Source: Perca fluviatilis
Taxonomy: Eukaryota; Chordata; Actinopteri; Perciformes; Percidae
Length of the DNA: 64,000 nucleotides
Assembly: GCF_010015445.1 (NCBI RefSeq)
Contig: NC_053112.1
Span: forward strand, 31,034,583-31,098,582
Direction: 5' to 3'
Position numbers and translations under genes: made by a program. Of the stretch, positions 21,710 to 33,455 are shown piece by piece. The notes below the pieces were generated by a model that was given only the letters and a program-made list of their open reading frames with translations, did no database searches and was not told the origin of the DNA. Position 1 is the stretch's first letter; each line of letters begins with the position of its first letter.

Positions 21710-21863
21710 AGCACCTTTTATGATAGGAAAGCAATGAAAGGGGGAGAGAGGGGGAAGACATGCAGGAAATCGTCCCAGGTCGGACTTGAACGCCGGACCT
21801 TCTGCGTCGAGGCATGAACCTCTGTATATGTGCGCCCGCTCTACTGACTGAACTATCCTGGCC
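21710..21863 (-). mobile_element. tRNA-derived SINE
   Basis: Read on the minus strand it begins with an A-box-like TAGTTCAGTCAGTAGAGC and has a B-box-like GCGTTCAAGTCC. Then comes the family body TGCATGTCTTCCCCCTCTC. Related to the copy at 32072-32255, which has the same CCTCGACGCAGAAGGTC block. Confidence 0.75.
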
Positions 21864-22329
21864 ACAGAGTTGTTGACTTTTTATTTTGAAATATAAGCAG
21901 TTTGTAAATCAGGCCCTCCTTTTCCCCATTAATATACCATATTCCTTTGCTTGTAATTCAATGTTAAATCACTCTGCAGATTGGATTCATTATTCAAAAA
22001 GAAAAGTCTTTACAGTCCCCAAACTTTGTTGTTTGATTGAAAAACTGGACATTTGGTACAACAAGCCACTAATGCAGTTGTTTTTTCCTCAAACACCTAG
22101 CTATCTATTTAAAAAATGGCTTTTCACTTAATGTTTAAAACTTCATTGCATACATTATTGCACCTATAAAAGGTCTCCATTAGTTCGCTTATCTAGAGCG
22201 TGATCTAGCTAGATTCTAGAGTAGTTTGCTTCAAATCAAGGCCTCTTGTCAGTGAACTCCTCTTTTAGTGCACTGTTGTCATAGCAACCGCGGACCCAAA
22301 CATACACAAATTATGTAGCTACCTAACGC

Positions 22330-22480
22330 TAATAATAATAATAATAATAATAATAATACATTTTATTTAAAGGCGCCTTTCTCGGCACTCAAGGACACCG
22401 TATTTAAAAGCAGCAAAAAAATATAAATACAAATAAAAAAAATAAAACAGAAACAGGCAGAGCATATTGTCTATATTCAT
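22330..22480. repeat. (ATT)n tract with LINE-type 3' end fragment
   Basis: About ten AAT units followed by TTTATTTAAAGGCGCCTTTCT, the conserved 3' end pattern of L2-like fish LINEs, which end in short tandem repeats. Read on the minus strand the microsatellite is the tail. Similar tails lie near 23935, 50927 and 56214. Confidence 0.5.
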
Positions 22481-23162
22481 CTAAAATACTGTATTAAACA
22501 TTTCAAAACAAATACAAGGCTTATTTGTCTATTGCCATAAAGGGTTCAGAAATAGTTTTTGAAAAAGCTTTTTAAAAAAAATAGCTACTTATTATGGGTT
22601 AGGGTTATGCGTTAATTCTGATCATTACGAATCAACAAAAACTATCCCAATGTGTAAATTCAAACCGTTAGCTAATTTAAGAAAACATAATATAAATGGA
22701 CCCAAACTTCCGCACAAATATGTAAGGAAAGATTATGATTTTTTCCACGGAGGTGTTTTCCATCCTTTACTGCGACGCCATGACTTCTAATGTAATCTGA
22801 GTCCCGTACAAATGAGAATGAGGGTTTTTAGGGGAACAGTTCAAGAACAAGATGGCTGTCCTGGGGCAAGAAAAGTATCCTTCTTCTTCCACATAAACAC
22901 GGCGTTGTGATGCGGGCGTACTAGGTAACAACTTTAATAGATTATTAGGTAACATTAACAACTTTAAACGCTTTAAAGGCATTGCTTTATAACGTAGGAC
23001 ATCGCTTTCTGATACGCAATTGAAGCTCGGAAAGTTTTCTTAGCGGTTTGTTGAGAGTGAAAACTAACTTACTGACGCTGGCTATGCGTTTTTGCATAAC
23101 GGTTAACTTTTTTCAGATGCACCGCACTAGATAAAATAAATAAATAGCTAGCTAATTGGACC

Positions 23163-24908
23163 ATGAGTTCCTCCCGAGTCAGACCGCAGCAGCTAAAGTT
23201 ACCGCAGAGCCAGACTGGCAGGTTGCCGCACAGACTAGACTCAAGCGAAGGGATAGAGATGGAGAACATCCAGCATCAAGACCTCGGTCTCGGAGGAGTA
23301 ATAGGCACCCCGTCCCCTCCGTCAAGACAAGCGTGGAGTCGGGATAACCCGGGTTTTGAGCCTGAGGATGAGATTATGGAAGCCGACTGGCCTCCAGCGA
23401 GTCCCGGGAGGAGGTCGGTGTCCACGGCCTCTAGCAGCAGCTGCAGCAGCGGCCTAGGCAGCTACACCGGCGCGGGCAGCAGCACCCACATCCCCCGAGG
23501 AAGACTCTACCCAACCCCGACAGTGGATGCCCGGCAGCAGGACAGGCATGACCACCGCAGCTGTATGAAGCAGATACTCCAAAAGATCAGAAGTTAGTCA
23601 CTCACTTTATGCTTTGTAAAATTCATAGACTAGTTTACTAATTATCTACAGAATAGTAACATCATGCTGATGTATAAATACATGGTAGTCATGGTTTAGG
23701 GCTGTGAAGTTTATCAAGCCGACCAAAGTTTATCAAGTGTTTTCCCCTGTACAGTAAGACATCAATCAGATTTGTAGAGTTATGTCACTGATTTAAAGTA
23801 ATACTTTTCCCATACTAAAGAGAACATTTGCCATTCGAATTGCCATACTCCCCACTATTGTTAGCACTGGTAACAATAACAATAGTATCAGTGCCCCTAC
23901 ATTAGACTACTACAGTTCAGTGCTATGTGGTAGTAATAATAATAATAATAATAATCCTCATAATTTTTCTACAAGAGCACTTTTCAAAATCTAGGTTACA
24001 CAGTGCTTTGTACAAGTCAGCAAATTAAAATCAACAATTATATAAACAAATATAACACAAACCAAATGTAGAGCTTATACTGTTTGTTATAAAGACATTA
24101 ACTGGACCAGAATGAAATTGGTCAAACTAATTCCAGTAATATAAGATTTACTACTGTTACTATCTATTACTGTTTTTTTCTTTGCAGTTCTGTGGGGCAC
24201 AGAGCTGATGGAGGACAGTGACAACAGTCGAGAGAGGTACCTCAGGAACGTCCTGAGGGAGATGGTGACATATATCACATTCCTCATCACTATTTGTATC
24301 TGTAAGTAAACACTCAAAAATCCTGCAAAATGACAAGATTTATGCTAAGGTTGGTTGGCATGCCCTTCAGAAATCACTCATCTGTGAGAACCTAGGGGAA
24401 AAGTGCTAGCAGAGTCTTATCATGCGCTACAAGGCCCTGTTATTACATAGCCCACCTTCCACTCTCAAACTGACTGTCCCATTTCTATTTTTTTTATCTG
24501 TTTTTTGTGTATGTAGTATGTAGTGTTGTGTTGTATATATTGTGTGTATGTAATTCAAAATTAGGTATTCTCCAAACGGTTAGTATGCATATTAAATCAG
24601 CTTAATTTTTAAAGTGGCAAATAAATTTAAATTAATTGTTCTTGGGGGTGTGAACGGAAACTAAATCTCAGAAAACCAAAACCAAAGTAAGTAATAAGTT
24701 ATTAATTAGTATGTCAGTCGGCACCCATAGCATCATTTTCTGTTAGTTCAAGACAGTAAAGTATATTTATTTCTTGTATAGTAACTGCAAAAAAGTATAC
24801 AATAACAATTAATAACATATACACACATTGGGCAGTATGTAAACATACATGTAGCTTTGCATGGGTACATGGTTTAAGGAACATGCTCAAAATATGTGTG
24901 TCATTTAG

Positions 24909-24982
<74 letters not shown>

Positions 24983-27900
24983 AAATGCTTGTGTCCTAAA
25001 AGTTAGTTCTGGACTGAACTGAATTGACAGTTGAAATGTGGCACAAAATATTAATAAAATTAATTGAATCTCCGACACTCATCAGGTGGCTTAGATTCCA
25101 ACACAAATTTGATGGTCACATTTTGCGATGGCAAAAAAAAAAGATGGAAATCCCACATTTAACGTATGGTAAAGTTTCTCTACTCTCTTTTTGCTACAAC
25201 GGAAATGCCAAACTGTGGTTTAGGGTGGATCAGGAAATGATATTCTTGCAGAATGGATTGAGGCATATTCTACCAGGCAGTAAAGCAGTTTCCAGAGCTG
25301 CTCCCAGATGAATACTGAATGCTACAGAGAATCTTAATGCGTCACCTAATTTTTAGTTTATTTTTGGTGTTTGTCAAGTTTTTGCATCCTCATACTAGAT
25401 GCAAAGAGCACATTTATGTACAAAAAAAACATTCACTCTGTTAATTCAGAAGTTGTGTCATTCTGCATTTTAACAAGGGCTAGTGCTATAGCTAGTGCTA
25501 ATAGGAATAATACTTTCAATAATGTTTATGTCATATTGTGATTTGCTCTGCAGTGACTTATGGGATGGTGAGTGTCAATATGTACTACTATACCAAAGTC
25601 ATGTCTCAGCTTTTCCTGGATACACCGCTGTCTGCTGGGGACCCTTTCTCTTTTAGAAGCCTCTCAACCATGGAGGATTTCTGGAAGGTAAAATGCAAAA
25701 TTCATCTCTGCTTTGTAAACTAAAATGTCTTTAAGATGGTATTTTTTTATCATTCTGCACACATAGGTTGGATGTAATTAAAAGGGGTAGTTAGATGTTT
25801 TGAAAAAATACTCATATTCTCTTTCCTGCTTTGAGTTAGATTGGTCTGGTAAATATAAGGCTCAACCAGCAGCACATAAAGACACATAAAGACAGGAAAC
25901 AGAGAAACAGCTAGCCTGGCTCTGCTTAAAGGTACCACCACCCAATTAATAAGTGAGCTTTAGAGATGCTGGTAGGTGTTTTTGTTTTACATTCAGACAG
26001 AACCAGACTAGCTGTTTCCCCTGATTTCAGTTTATGCTAAGCTAAGCATCTCCTCTTTTGTATTTACCATGCAGTCGTGAGAGTGGTATCAATCTTCTCA
26101 CGGAACTTGTGGCAAGAAAGTTCATAGTAAATTTACCAAAAGGTCGACCTCTTCCTTAAAAAAAAAAAAAAAAAAAAAAAAAGCTTTTAATCTTCAGAAC
26201 TTCATCGGAGCATAATGCCATCAAATAGTGTACATTGGTGCTTTTTCATGTGAGCACACATGGGAAATGCAGGTCACAATTGTAGTTCCATTTCAGTAGA
26301 AATACATAGCACCTATAACCCTTAAACACATTAGTAAAGTCTTTCCATAGTCTGATTGTAGCAAGATCATTGTTTTACATGACAAATCCCCAAACTGTGA
26401 ACTATCAGAAGCTGTGCTATTCTTTGATAATAAACTTCACTATTTGTACTGCAGAAAAGATGAGACCAGGCATTTTGGGTGGTAAACAAAATTTGAAATC
26501 ACAATAACTAACCTTCAGGGTGTTTCTCGTGTCTGATTACCTCCATCTGGCCTCTTCTGTGTCGAAATCCTAACTGTCCTTTACTTACAGTTCACAGAGG
26601 GACCTTTCCTCAATGGCATGTACTGGGAGGTGTGGTACAACAACAAGAGCCTGCCAGAGAATCAGAGTCTAATTTACTATGAGAACCTCCTCCTCGGGGT
26701 GCCACGGCTCCGGCAGGTCAAAGTCCGCAACGAGTCCTGCTCCATACACGAAGATCTGAGAGATGAAGTTCACGACTGCTACAACATGTACACCCCAACC
26801 AACGAAGACACAAGCTCGTTTGGCCCCAAGAAAGGAACGGCGTATGTCTATACATTTTTCAATTCAGTTCGATAGCTTTCAATTATATTATATTATCAGT
26901 TTTAAAAGGAGGCTAGAGCTGTATCATATGTATTACACTAACAAATGTCTGTATCCTAAATATGTTCTTTCTGGTGTCTCTCAGGTGGGTGTATACAGCA
27001 GAGAGTAACATGAATGGGAGCGGTTATTGGGGCCAGATATCTAAATATGGAGGTGGAGGATACTACCAAGACCTGTCTCGTACGAAAGAGGAGTCAGCAA
27101 CCCAACTGCAGTTTCTGAAAGACCACCTGTGGCTGGACAGAGGCACCAGAGCGGTGTTTTTGGACTTCTCTGTCTACAATGGGAACATCAACCTTTTCTG
27201 CATTGCCAGGTGAGAATCATCAATCACCATCCAGGGCCGTGACTTATGATTACTTCTAGATTTAGGATTTATTGACATGGTATGGAGTTCAAAGAACATA
27301 TACAATACAATAATGATAAAACAATGGCACCAGGTAGAAATGAAATGCAACAAAAAATCTTTTAGCAGAGGCAAAACATTCTTTAAGAAGGCACCCAATT
27401 TTACATTTTGTTTCTGGTTTATTCAATTTATGTCAGAAAAAAAATGCAAATGACAATTTCTCAGAGCCCAAGGTGACTTCTTCACATTGCTCCTTCTGTC
27501 TGACAAATGTTTCTAAATCCAAAGATATTTTATTCATAACAATATGAAACAGAGGAAAGGCACACAACCCTACGTTTGAGGAATCAGAAGCAGTGAATAG
27601 TGAAAGGCTTGATAACTGACTTAGATGATTCATTGATTATCAAAAGTGCTGTCGAATTTTCTGTCAATCAACAAATCAATTATTTGATATACCCGGTACA
27701 GTCTGAAAAGGGAAAAATAAATACATCCCCCTTGCTAGATTGTTGGGAGAATCTTAATTTATCTCCAAAATATAAAAGTAACATTGTATGAATAGTAATA
27801 GTTGATCTGATTTGATGCATTTGTCAGGTTATTGGTGGAGTTCCCTGCTATTGGTGGGGTGATGACTTCCTGGCAGTTCCAAACAGTGCGTCTGATACGA

Positions 27901-30900
27901 TATGTGTCCAGCTGGGACTACTTTGTGGGTCTGTGTGAGGTGGCATTCTGTCTATTCATCCTCTACTACGTGGTGGAGGAAGTGCTGGAGATCCGCATCC
28001 ACCGCTTGCATTACTTCAAGAGCTTGTGGAACTGTCTGGATGTTCTTATTGTCGTGGTGAGTGTCAAAGTCGTCATTAGTAAAGTCAATATATAGTCATT
28101 TTTAACAGGATTGACTGAGTTTGTTGTTTGCTCTGTCTGCTCTTTTTTTCAGTTGAGTGTTGTTGCCATCATCATGAACATAACCAGAACAGCTATGGTT
28201 GGCAACCGTCTGAAAGGCCTGTTGGAGAACCACACTGCTCACCCCAGCTTTGAGCCTTTGGCCAACCTGCAGGTCCAGTTCAACAACGTGGCTGCAGTCA
28301 TCGTCTTTTTTTCCTGGGTCAAGGTATTCATCTGTTCCCTTAGATTCATAATCACTCCAAAGATACCTTAGTGGAAACATAAGAACCAAACTACTATAAA
28401 GTCAACTAATGCTTATAATTTCTCACATCTCTTAGCTTTTTAAGTTCATCAACTTCAATAAGACCATGAGTCAGCTGTCTGGCACCATGTCTCGCTGTGC
28501 CAAAGACCTTGTCGGTTTTGCCATCATGTTCTTCATCATCTTCCTGGCGTATGCTCAGCTAGCCTACCTGGTGTTTGGAACCCAAGTCAACGATTTCAGC
28601 ACTTTCCAAGCCAGCATGTATGTAATTCAAAGTATAGTCTACACATGTACAAGCAACTCTGATGTTTCCTGTTGTTTAAAAATGTTGCTTCTGTTTGTGT
28701 AGATTTACTCAGTTCCGTATCATTCTGGGAGACTTTGAATTCTCAGAAATAGTGGAGGCAAATCCAGTTCTCGGACCTATCTACTTTACAACCTTTGTCT
28801 TCTTCATTTTCTTTATTCTCATGGTGAGTAGGGTCATCTGTTGTGTTAAAATTGTTCATGTTGTCTGCATGCACCTCCTCACTAACACAAGAACACCTTT
28901 TCTCATCCTGTCTATATAGAACATGTTCCTGGCCATCATTAATGACACATACTCTGAGGTGAAGGCCGACATGTCCCAGCAGAGGACTGAGATGGAAATG
29001 ACTGATCTCATTAAAAAGGTATTGAACTACATATATCATTCATTTAGTCAGGGCAGATACAATCCATTAAATCAACAGAAGCTGCCATGGCAATAATAAG
29101 ATAACAGCTCCAGAAGCTACTCCCAATATTGCAATTTTTGTGTCTGGTTGTACATACTTACAGATACAGATATTGAAAAACTTTATTAGAAAAAATATTA
29201 GAAAAGAAAAAGAATATTGTCTTGAAAATATTATATTGTATTGAAAATGTTAGGGTTTCCCCCAGGCAAGGTGTTAGTGGAGTGGTTAGTTGTGTTCCCT
29301 GAAGCTTGATATGTTTAATGAAACTGAAATAATTTCTTCTGATGTGAGTCGCAACGCTGCAGGAAATCCTGAATGTTTCAGGTAACACACCAGAATGGTA
29401 TCAAAGATTGTCAGCTCCATAACAAAAAGTGATACAGAGTGACTTCATCTTAATGACAGAGGGAGCAGGTAGCATCTGTTCCTTGGAACATGTTTGCTAG
29501 TTTACCTTTGCAGAAGTGTAGTTTGTGTATTACCTTAAAGGGGTGATCGAATGCAAAACCGATTTTACCCTGTCATAGTTGAATAACGACAGTTTGGTGG
29601 GTAAATAGGACATACATAGAACCTCAAAATCCCATTGACACACCTTTCCTCTGCAAATCACAAAAATGCATTAAATTGAAATTGGACAAAAGTGTTAGCT
29701 AAGCTTTGTAAGACCTTAGGGTAGCTGTGATATACATGCCGTGATGAAATTCAAAGTGTAAATATACTATAGTTATGCCGAAAGTGTAGCTAGCTAGCCG
29801 CAAATTTTACCCATAGGATTGAAGGGACACTAGCAGCTAAGGAAACCCCTCACATTCACAAAAATGCATTACATTGAAATCGGACAGAAGTGTTAGCTTT
29901 GTAAGACCTTGGGGTATCTGTAATATAAGTGGCGTGACGAAATTCAAACTGTAAATATACTATAGTTATGCCGGCAGCCGGCCAGCTCCGCGGAGCCCCG
30001 GTAGTCCAGTAACTCAGAAACGGTGACTTTGCCCTGGGCATGGAGCCCAGCAGGCTGACGCTTTCTTGTCAGACTGTGTGGAGCTCCTTAAGTCCGACAC
30101 GTCTTACCAAATTTGCAATTAGCCATCAATTTTCGTAAAATGGCCCATATTTGAGCTTTATATAGTTGATTTCTCGCATAAAAAAGTCTCAGAAGTGAAT
30201 TTAGAAGACAATGTATAACTTTGCAGTGTCTGAAATATGAGACCTGCTGTCTCATGTATGTGTATGTGGTTCGCTCAACCAATCAGCGCACAGCTCATCT
30301 AAATATTCATGACCATACCATATTTGGAAGAAAAGCTCTTGTTACAAATAGGGCCATATTCACAGGGTAGTTAAGGGCCCATAGAATAGCACTTGGGCAA
30401 TTTTCAGCCCAACCAATGTTACATACCCTATTAGAAGGTCTTAAGGAACAGTGTGAAATACCCTATATAATCATTCTATCACCCCTTTAAACTGTATCTG
30501 CTTTGTTTAGTTAAGTCCAAAAATGTAAGTTAAAGTGTTCTTCTCTTTTAGGGTTGTAACAAAGCTTTGATGAAGTTGAGACTGAAGAAGACGGCAGTAG
30601 ACGACATCTCCGACAGTTTGCGCCAGGCCGGGGGCAAACTAAACATTGATGAACTCCGCCAGGACCTTAAAGGGTGAAGAAAACCTCAAATACTGCTGAA
30701 AGCTATTAACTATTATGATATTATTTCAATGTTTTGGGTTTGGTTTTGTAAATATAAAAATCGTATGCTATGTGTCCTGAGTTTGTTGTTGATTTTTATC
30801 CTTGCTTAGAAAGGGCCACACAGACGCAGAGATTCAGGCCATCTTTGCCAAGTATGATCGCGATGGTGACCAGGAGCTGACGGAGCATGAACACCAGCAG

Positions 30901-32648
30901 ATGAGAGACGACCTGGAGAAAGAGAGAGTGAGTGGTGATGCCAACAGCTACTTACCCAGCATGTATGTGTTAGCGTACACTCAGCCTGCCGATATTCAGT
31001 GTGTCTCTGCTCGCTCGCCAGGAGGACTTGGATCTGGAACGCAATTCGCTGACTAGACCCAGCAGCGGGCGGAGCTTCCCTCGTACCCAGGACGACTCGG
31101 AGGAAGACGATGACGAGGATAGCGGCCACAGCTCTCGACGCCGTGGCAGCAGCTCAGGGGGTGTCTCCTATGAAGAGTTTCAAGTGTATGGAGCTTTTAC
31201 TATTATACTGTAGCTTACGTGCAGGTTAATCATTAATAAAAGTTGAACTAATAACAGTGTCAGAATCATACATACACAATTTATATAATACATACAGTAC
31301 CAGTCAAAAGTTTGGATACACTTTCTCATTCAAGTGAGTAGGAAAGTGTTTCCAAACCTTTGACTGGTACTGTACATACATTTGGGTTTTTCATACTAAT
31401 CTGAATGATTATGACTGTAGTAGTGTGACACATTTAACATGTAATCAAATAAAGGGAACTAACGGCTCTGTGTTTCTCAGGCTGGTGAGACGTGTGGACA
31501 GGATGGAGCACTCCATCGGCAGCATAGTGTCCAAGATAGATGCTGTAATTGTGAAGCTGGAAACTATGGAGAGAGCTAAACTCAAAAGGAGAGATGTGCT
31601 GGGCAGACTGCTGGATGGAGTCATGGAGGTGAGATGCAGTGGAGATGCAGTCAGCTCATAGTGGAGCATTTAGAAGCTAAAGAGCCAGATATGTTTCTGA
31701 AGAGTTGGTAGATACCAAAAACAGAGCTAAAAAAAGAGGGAATTTTTGATTTGCATTCATAAGGTGGCCAGAAATATGACTCAATATACTTGAATAATGT
31801 TGCTCTGTATCTGATGGATGTGTTAATAGGAAACTGATTACAAGTTTGCAATAGCATCTTAAAAGGTGGTAATATATCAACAGCTTGTTTCTTCTGCCCC
31901 CAAGTGGCCAAAACAATCTGTTATTGCAGGTTTATTTAACTGGGTTACAGCCGGCTTTAAGAAAAAAGAAGAAACACAGTTTCTGTTCTTGAGGAAAAGA
32001 AAAACCTGATTTCCTCAGCTTGCTTTCTTCTTAAATCTTAAATCACTAGTATAATAAAAATAAATCAGCCACGGACCGGGTTAGCTCAGTGGGTAGAGCA
32101 GGCACACACATATATAGAGGTGTATACCTCGACGCAGAAGGTCGATTGGACGATTTTCCTGCATGTCTTCCCTCTCTCTCTCCCTCCTTTCATATCTGGC
32201 TGTCCTTTCCATTAAAGGCTGAAATGACCAAAAAAATCTTTAAAATAAATAAATTAATAAGCCATGCTTCCATAATAAAGTTGGGTGTTGGGGAGAAATG
32301 GGAATACTGTCATGTACGTTATATACAGATTTATAGTTACCAGGTTACAACAGTGCACATTGTCAGATATCCTGCATAATCGGATTTCTTATGTGCATGT
32401 AAACAAGCTGTACAACTTAATCTGTTGTTGTCTGTCAGGATGAGCGTCTGGGACGGGACACAGACGTCCACAGGGAGCAGATGGAGAGGCTAGTGAGGGA
32501 GGAACTGGAGCGATGGGAGTCTGATGATATGGTCTCACAGGTCAGCCACCCACAGCCCGCTACTCCTGTCGGCCCCCGGCCGCGCCCATCCTCCTCCTTG
32601 TCCACCGACGGCCTCGACACAAGCACAAACGGAGGCAGCCATGTGTGA
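23163..32648 (+). CDS. pkd2: Polycystin-2 cation channel (TRPP family)
   Basis: Fifteen coding exons, 905 aa: 23163-23592, 24188-24301, 25554-25687, 26591-26841, 26985-27209, 27828-28056, 28153-28323, 28436-28617, 28703-28823, 28920-29018, 30552-30673, 30810-30927, 31022-31185, 31481-31628, 32439-32648. All junctions keep phase. The start [10 protein letters not shown] carries the RVxP ciliary-targeting motif at residues 5-8. TM1 is about residues 168-190. The extracellular polycystin (TOP) domain follows ([34 protein letters not shown]), then TM2-TM6. The pore has RIILGD, with filter LGD at 587-589. The C-tail has an EF-hand loop D709-x-D711-x-D713...E720, an acidic serine segment ([15 protein letters not shown]) and a coiled coil ([13 protein letters not shown]). 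It forms Ca2+-permeable channels in cilia and ER, with PKD1 partners. Exon number equals human PKD2 (968 aa); the shorter N-terminus accounts for most of the difference. Intact. Confidence 0.98.
23925..24020. repeat. (ATT)n tract with LINE-type 3' end fragment in PKD2 intron 1
   Basis: AATAATAAT units followed by a segment with AGAGCACTTTTCAAAATCTAGG and AGTGCTTTGTACAA, the degenerate 3' tail pattern of L2-like LINEs. Confidence 0.45.
24912..24978. repeat. (TA)n microsatellite in PKD2 intron 2
   Basis: More than 30 uninterrupted TA units; likely length-variable between individuals. The rest of this intron (24302-25553) shows no recognised feature. Confidence 0.95.
25785..26182. repeat. Dispersed teleost repeat ending in poly(A), PKD2 intron 3
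   Basis: Contains ACAGCTAGCCTGGCTCTG, a degenerate inverted partner (ACTAGCTGTTTCCCCTG), TATGCTAAGCTAAGC, and a 25-base poly(A) run at about 26158-26182. The same motifs recur near 34780-35330 and 39640-39760, so three copies of one family lie in this window. Confidence 0.6.
29539..30486. mobile_element. piggyBac-like non-autonomous element (948 bp) in PKD2 intron 10
   Basis: The ends AGGGGTGATCGAATG and CATTCTATCACCCCT are inverted copies. Each is directly flanked by TTAA (29535-29538 and 30487-30490), the target duplication of piggyBac-type transposases. Inside, a block with CAAAAATGCATTA, GTTAGCTT(T)GTAAGACCTT and AATATACTATAGTTATGCCG occurs twice about 190 bases apart, so the element carries an internal duplication. 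No transposase coding was seen. Confidence 0.8.
31295..31372. mobile_element. 78-bp palindromic Tc1/mariner MITE in PKD2 intron 13
   Basis: Begins CAGTACCAGTCAAAAGTTTG and ends AAACCTTTGACTGGTACTG, flanked by TA on both sides. These are the terminal repeats of a Tc1-like transposon family common in fish; here only the two ends remain, almost back to back. Confidence 0.85.
32072..32255 (+). mobile_element. tRNA-derived SINE in PKD2 intron 14
   Basis: Starts GGTTAGCTCAGTGGGTAGAG (A box), has CCTCGACGCAGAAGGTC, lacks most of the B-box segment, continues TGCATGTCTTCCCTCTCTC and ends in an A-rich tail near 32236-32255. Same family as the minus-strand copy at 21710-21863, but with a deletion of roughly 15-20 bases over the B box. 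Confidence 0.75.
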
Positions 32649-33455
32649 GGACTTGGCCCGCTGAAGAATATTCCACTCTGGCAAGAAAACTCTCCAATGG
32701 AAATTTCCCTGCAGCGGTACAAGTAACTGAAGATGTGGGACCATTTTTGCAAAAGAAAATATACCATTTCTCGACATATTTCAAAAGGAGGTGATCAAAT
32801 CAAACGCACTTCACCTCATATATTTAAATGCACTGAAAATGAGTGAGGTTCTCCTCTGAGACATCTAAAAGTATTCACTTAAGCTATTATCAAGTATTAC
32901 TTTAACAGCACGATGAAAGGAAACATGAAAATGTGTCAAAGTGGTTGAAGAATAATGAAGATTTACAGTACAGTGTTACATCACAGTATTAGGCACAGTA
33001 TTGGATATAATACACCAACCTGCAAGCATATTCAGTTGTACTCAGCGAATACACAGTTTATGATTCTAGTATTACATGAGAAATATGCTCACCTGCTTTT
33101 GATTACTGTATCCACACATCGCAGTATTTACACAAATACCAAAAAGACATTTCTATGACTGTTAATTATGCTGATTATTTTTTTCATCATTTTAATACAC
33201 AATAGGTACAAGTGTGGCACATTTTGTCATATTTACTCATCCTCTGTACATCAATTAAGCTTCAAATGAAATAGCTTATTATCATTTTATGATACATATT
33301 GTAACTTAAAACAAACTTCGATTTGGAGTGCATCTAGTGTTCATGGGAAACCCATGCATTTATTATGTTTTCTCTGTGCCTTACTTTTTGTTTTTTTACA
33401 ATCTATTTCTTTTTTAAATCTGTAATGCCAAATAAAGTGTTATTAAAATATAATT
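32649..33455 (+). other. pkd2: PKD2 3' UTR with poly(A) signal
   Basis: AT-rich non-coding DNA after the PKD2 stop, with AATAAA at 33431-33436 followed by a GT/T-rich stretch. This gives a 3' UTR of about 0.8 kb. Confidence 0.7.

Larger units (their letters stand above)
20401..23162. other. Intergenic region between G3BP2 and PKD2 (head-to-head)
   Basis: No gene was recognised. It contains a repeat beginning TTAAAGGGGCACTCCCAGA near 20826, a minus-oriented tRNA-derived SINE (21710-21863), an (ATT)n tract with a LINE-like tail (22330-22400), and the PKD2 5' flank. An AAGATGGC (YY1-type) site lies at 22849-22856, about 310 bases before the PKD2 start codon. The two genes are divergent, but about 2.8 kb separates the proposed starts, so they probably have separate promoters. 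Confidence 0.5.

Noticed and set aside
32078..32150. Possible tRNA gene
   Set aside because: Only the A-box half is tRNA-like; no acceptor stem pairing, B box lost, and the body matches another SINE copy in the window.
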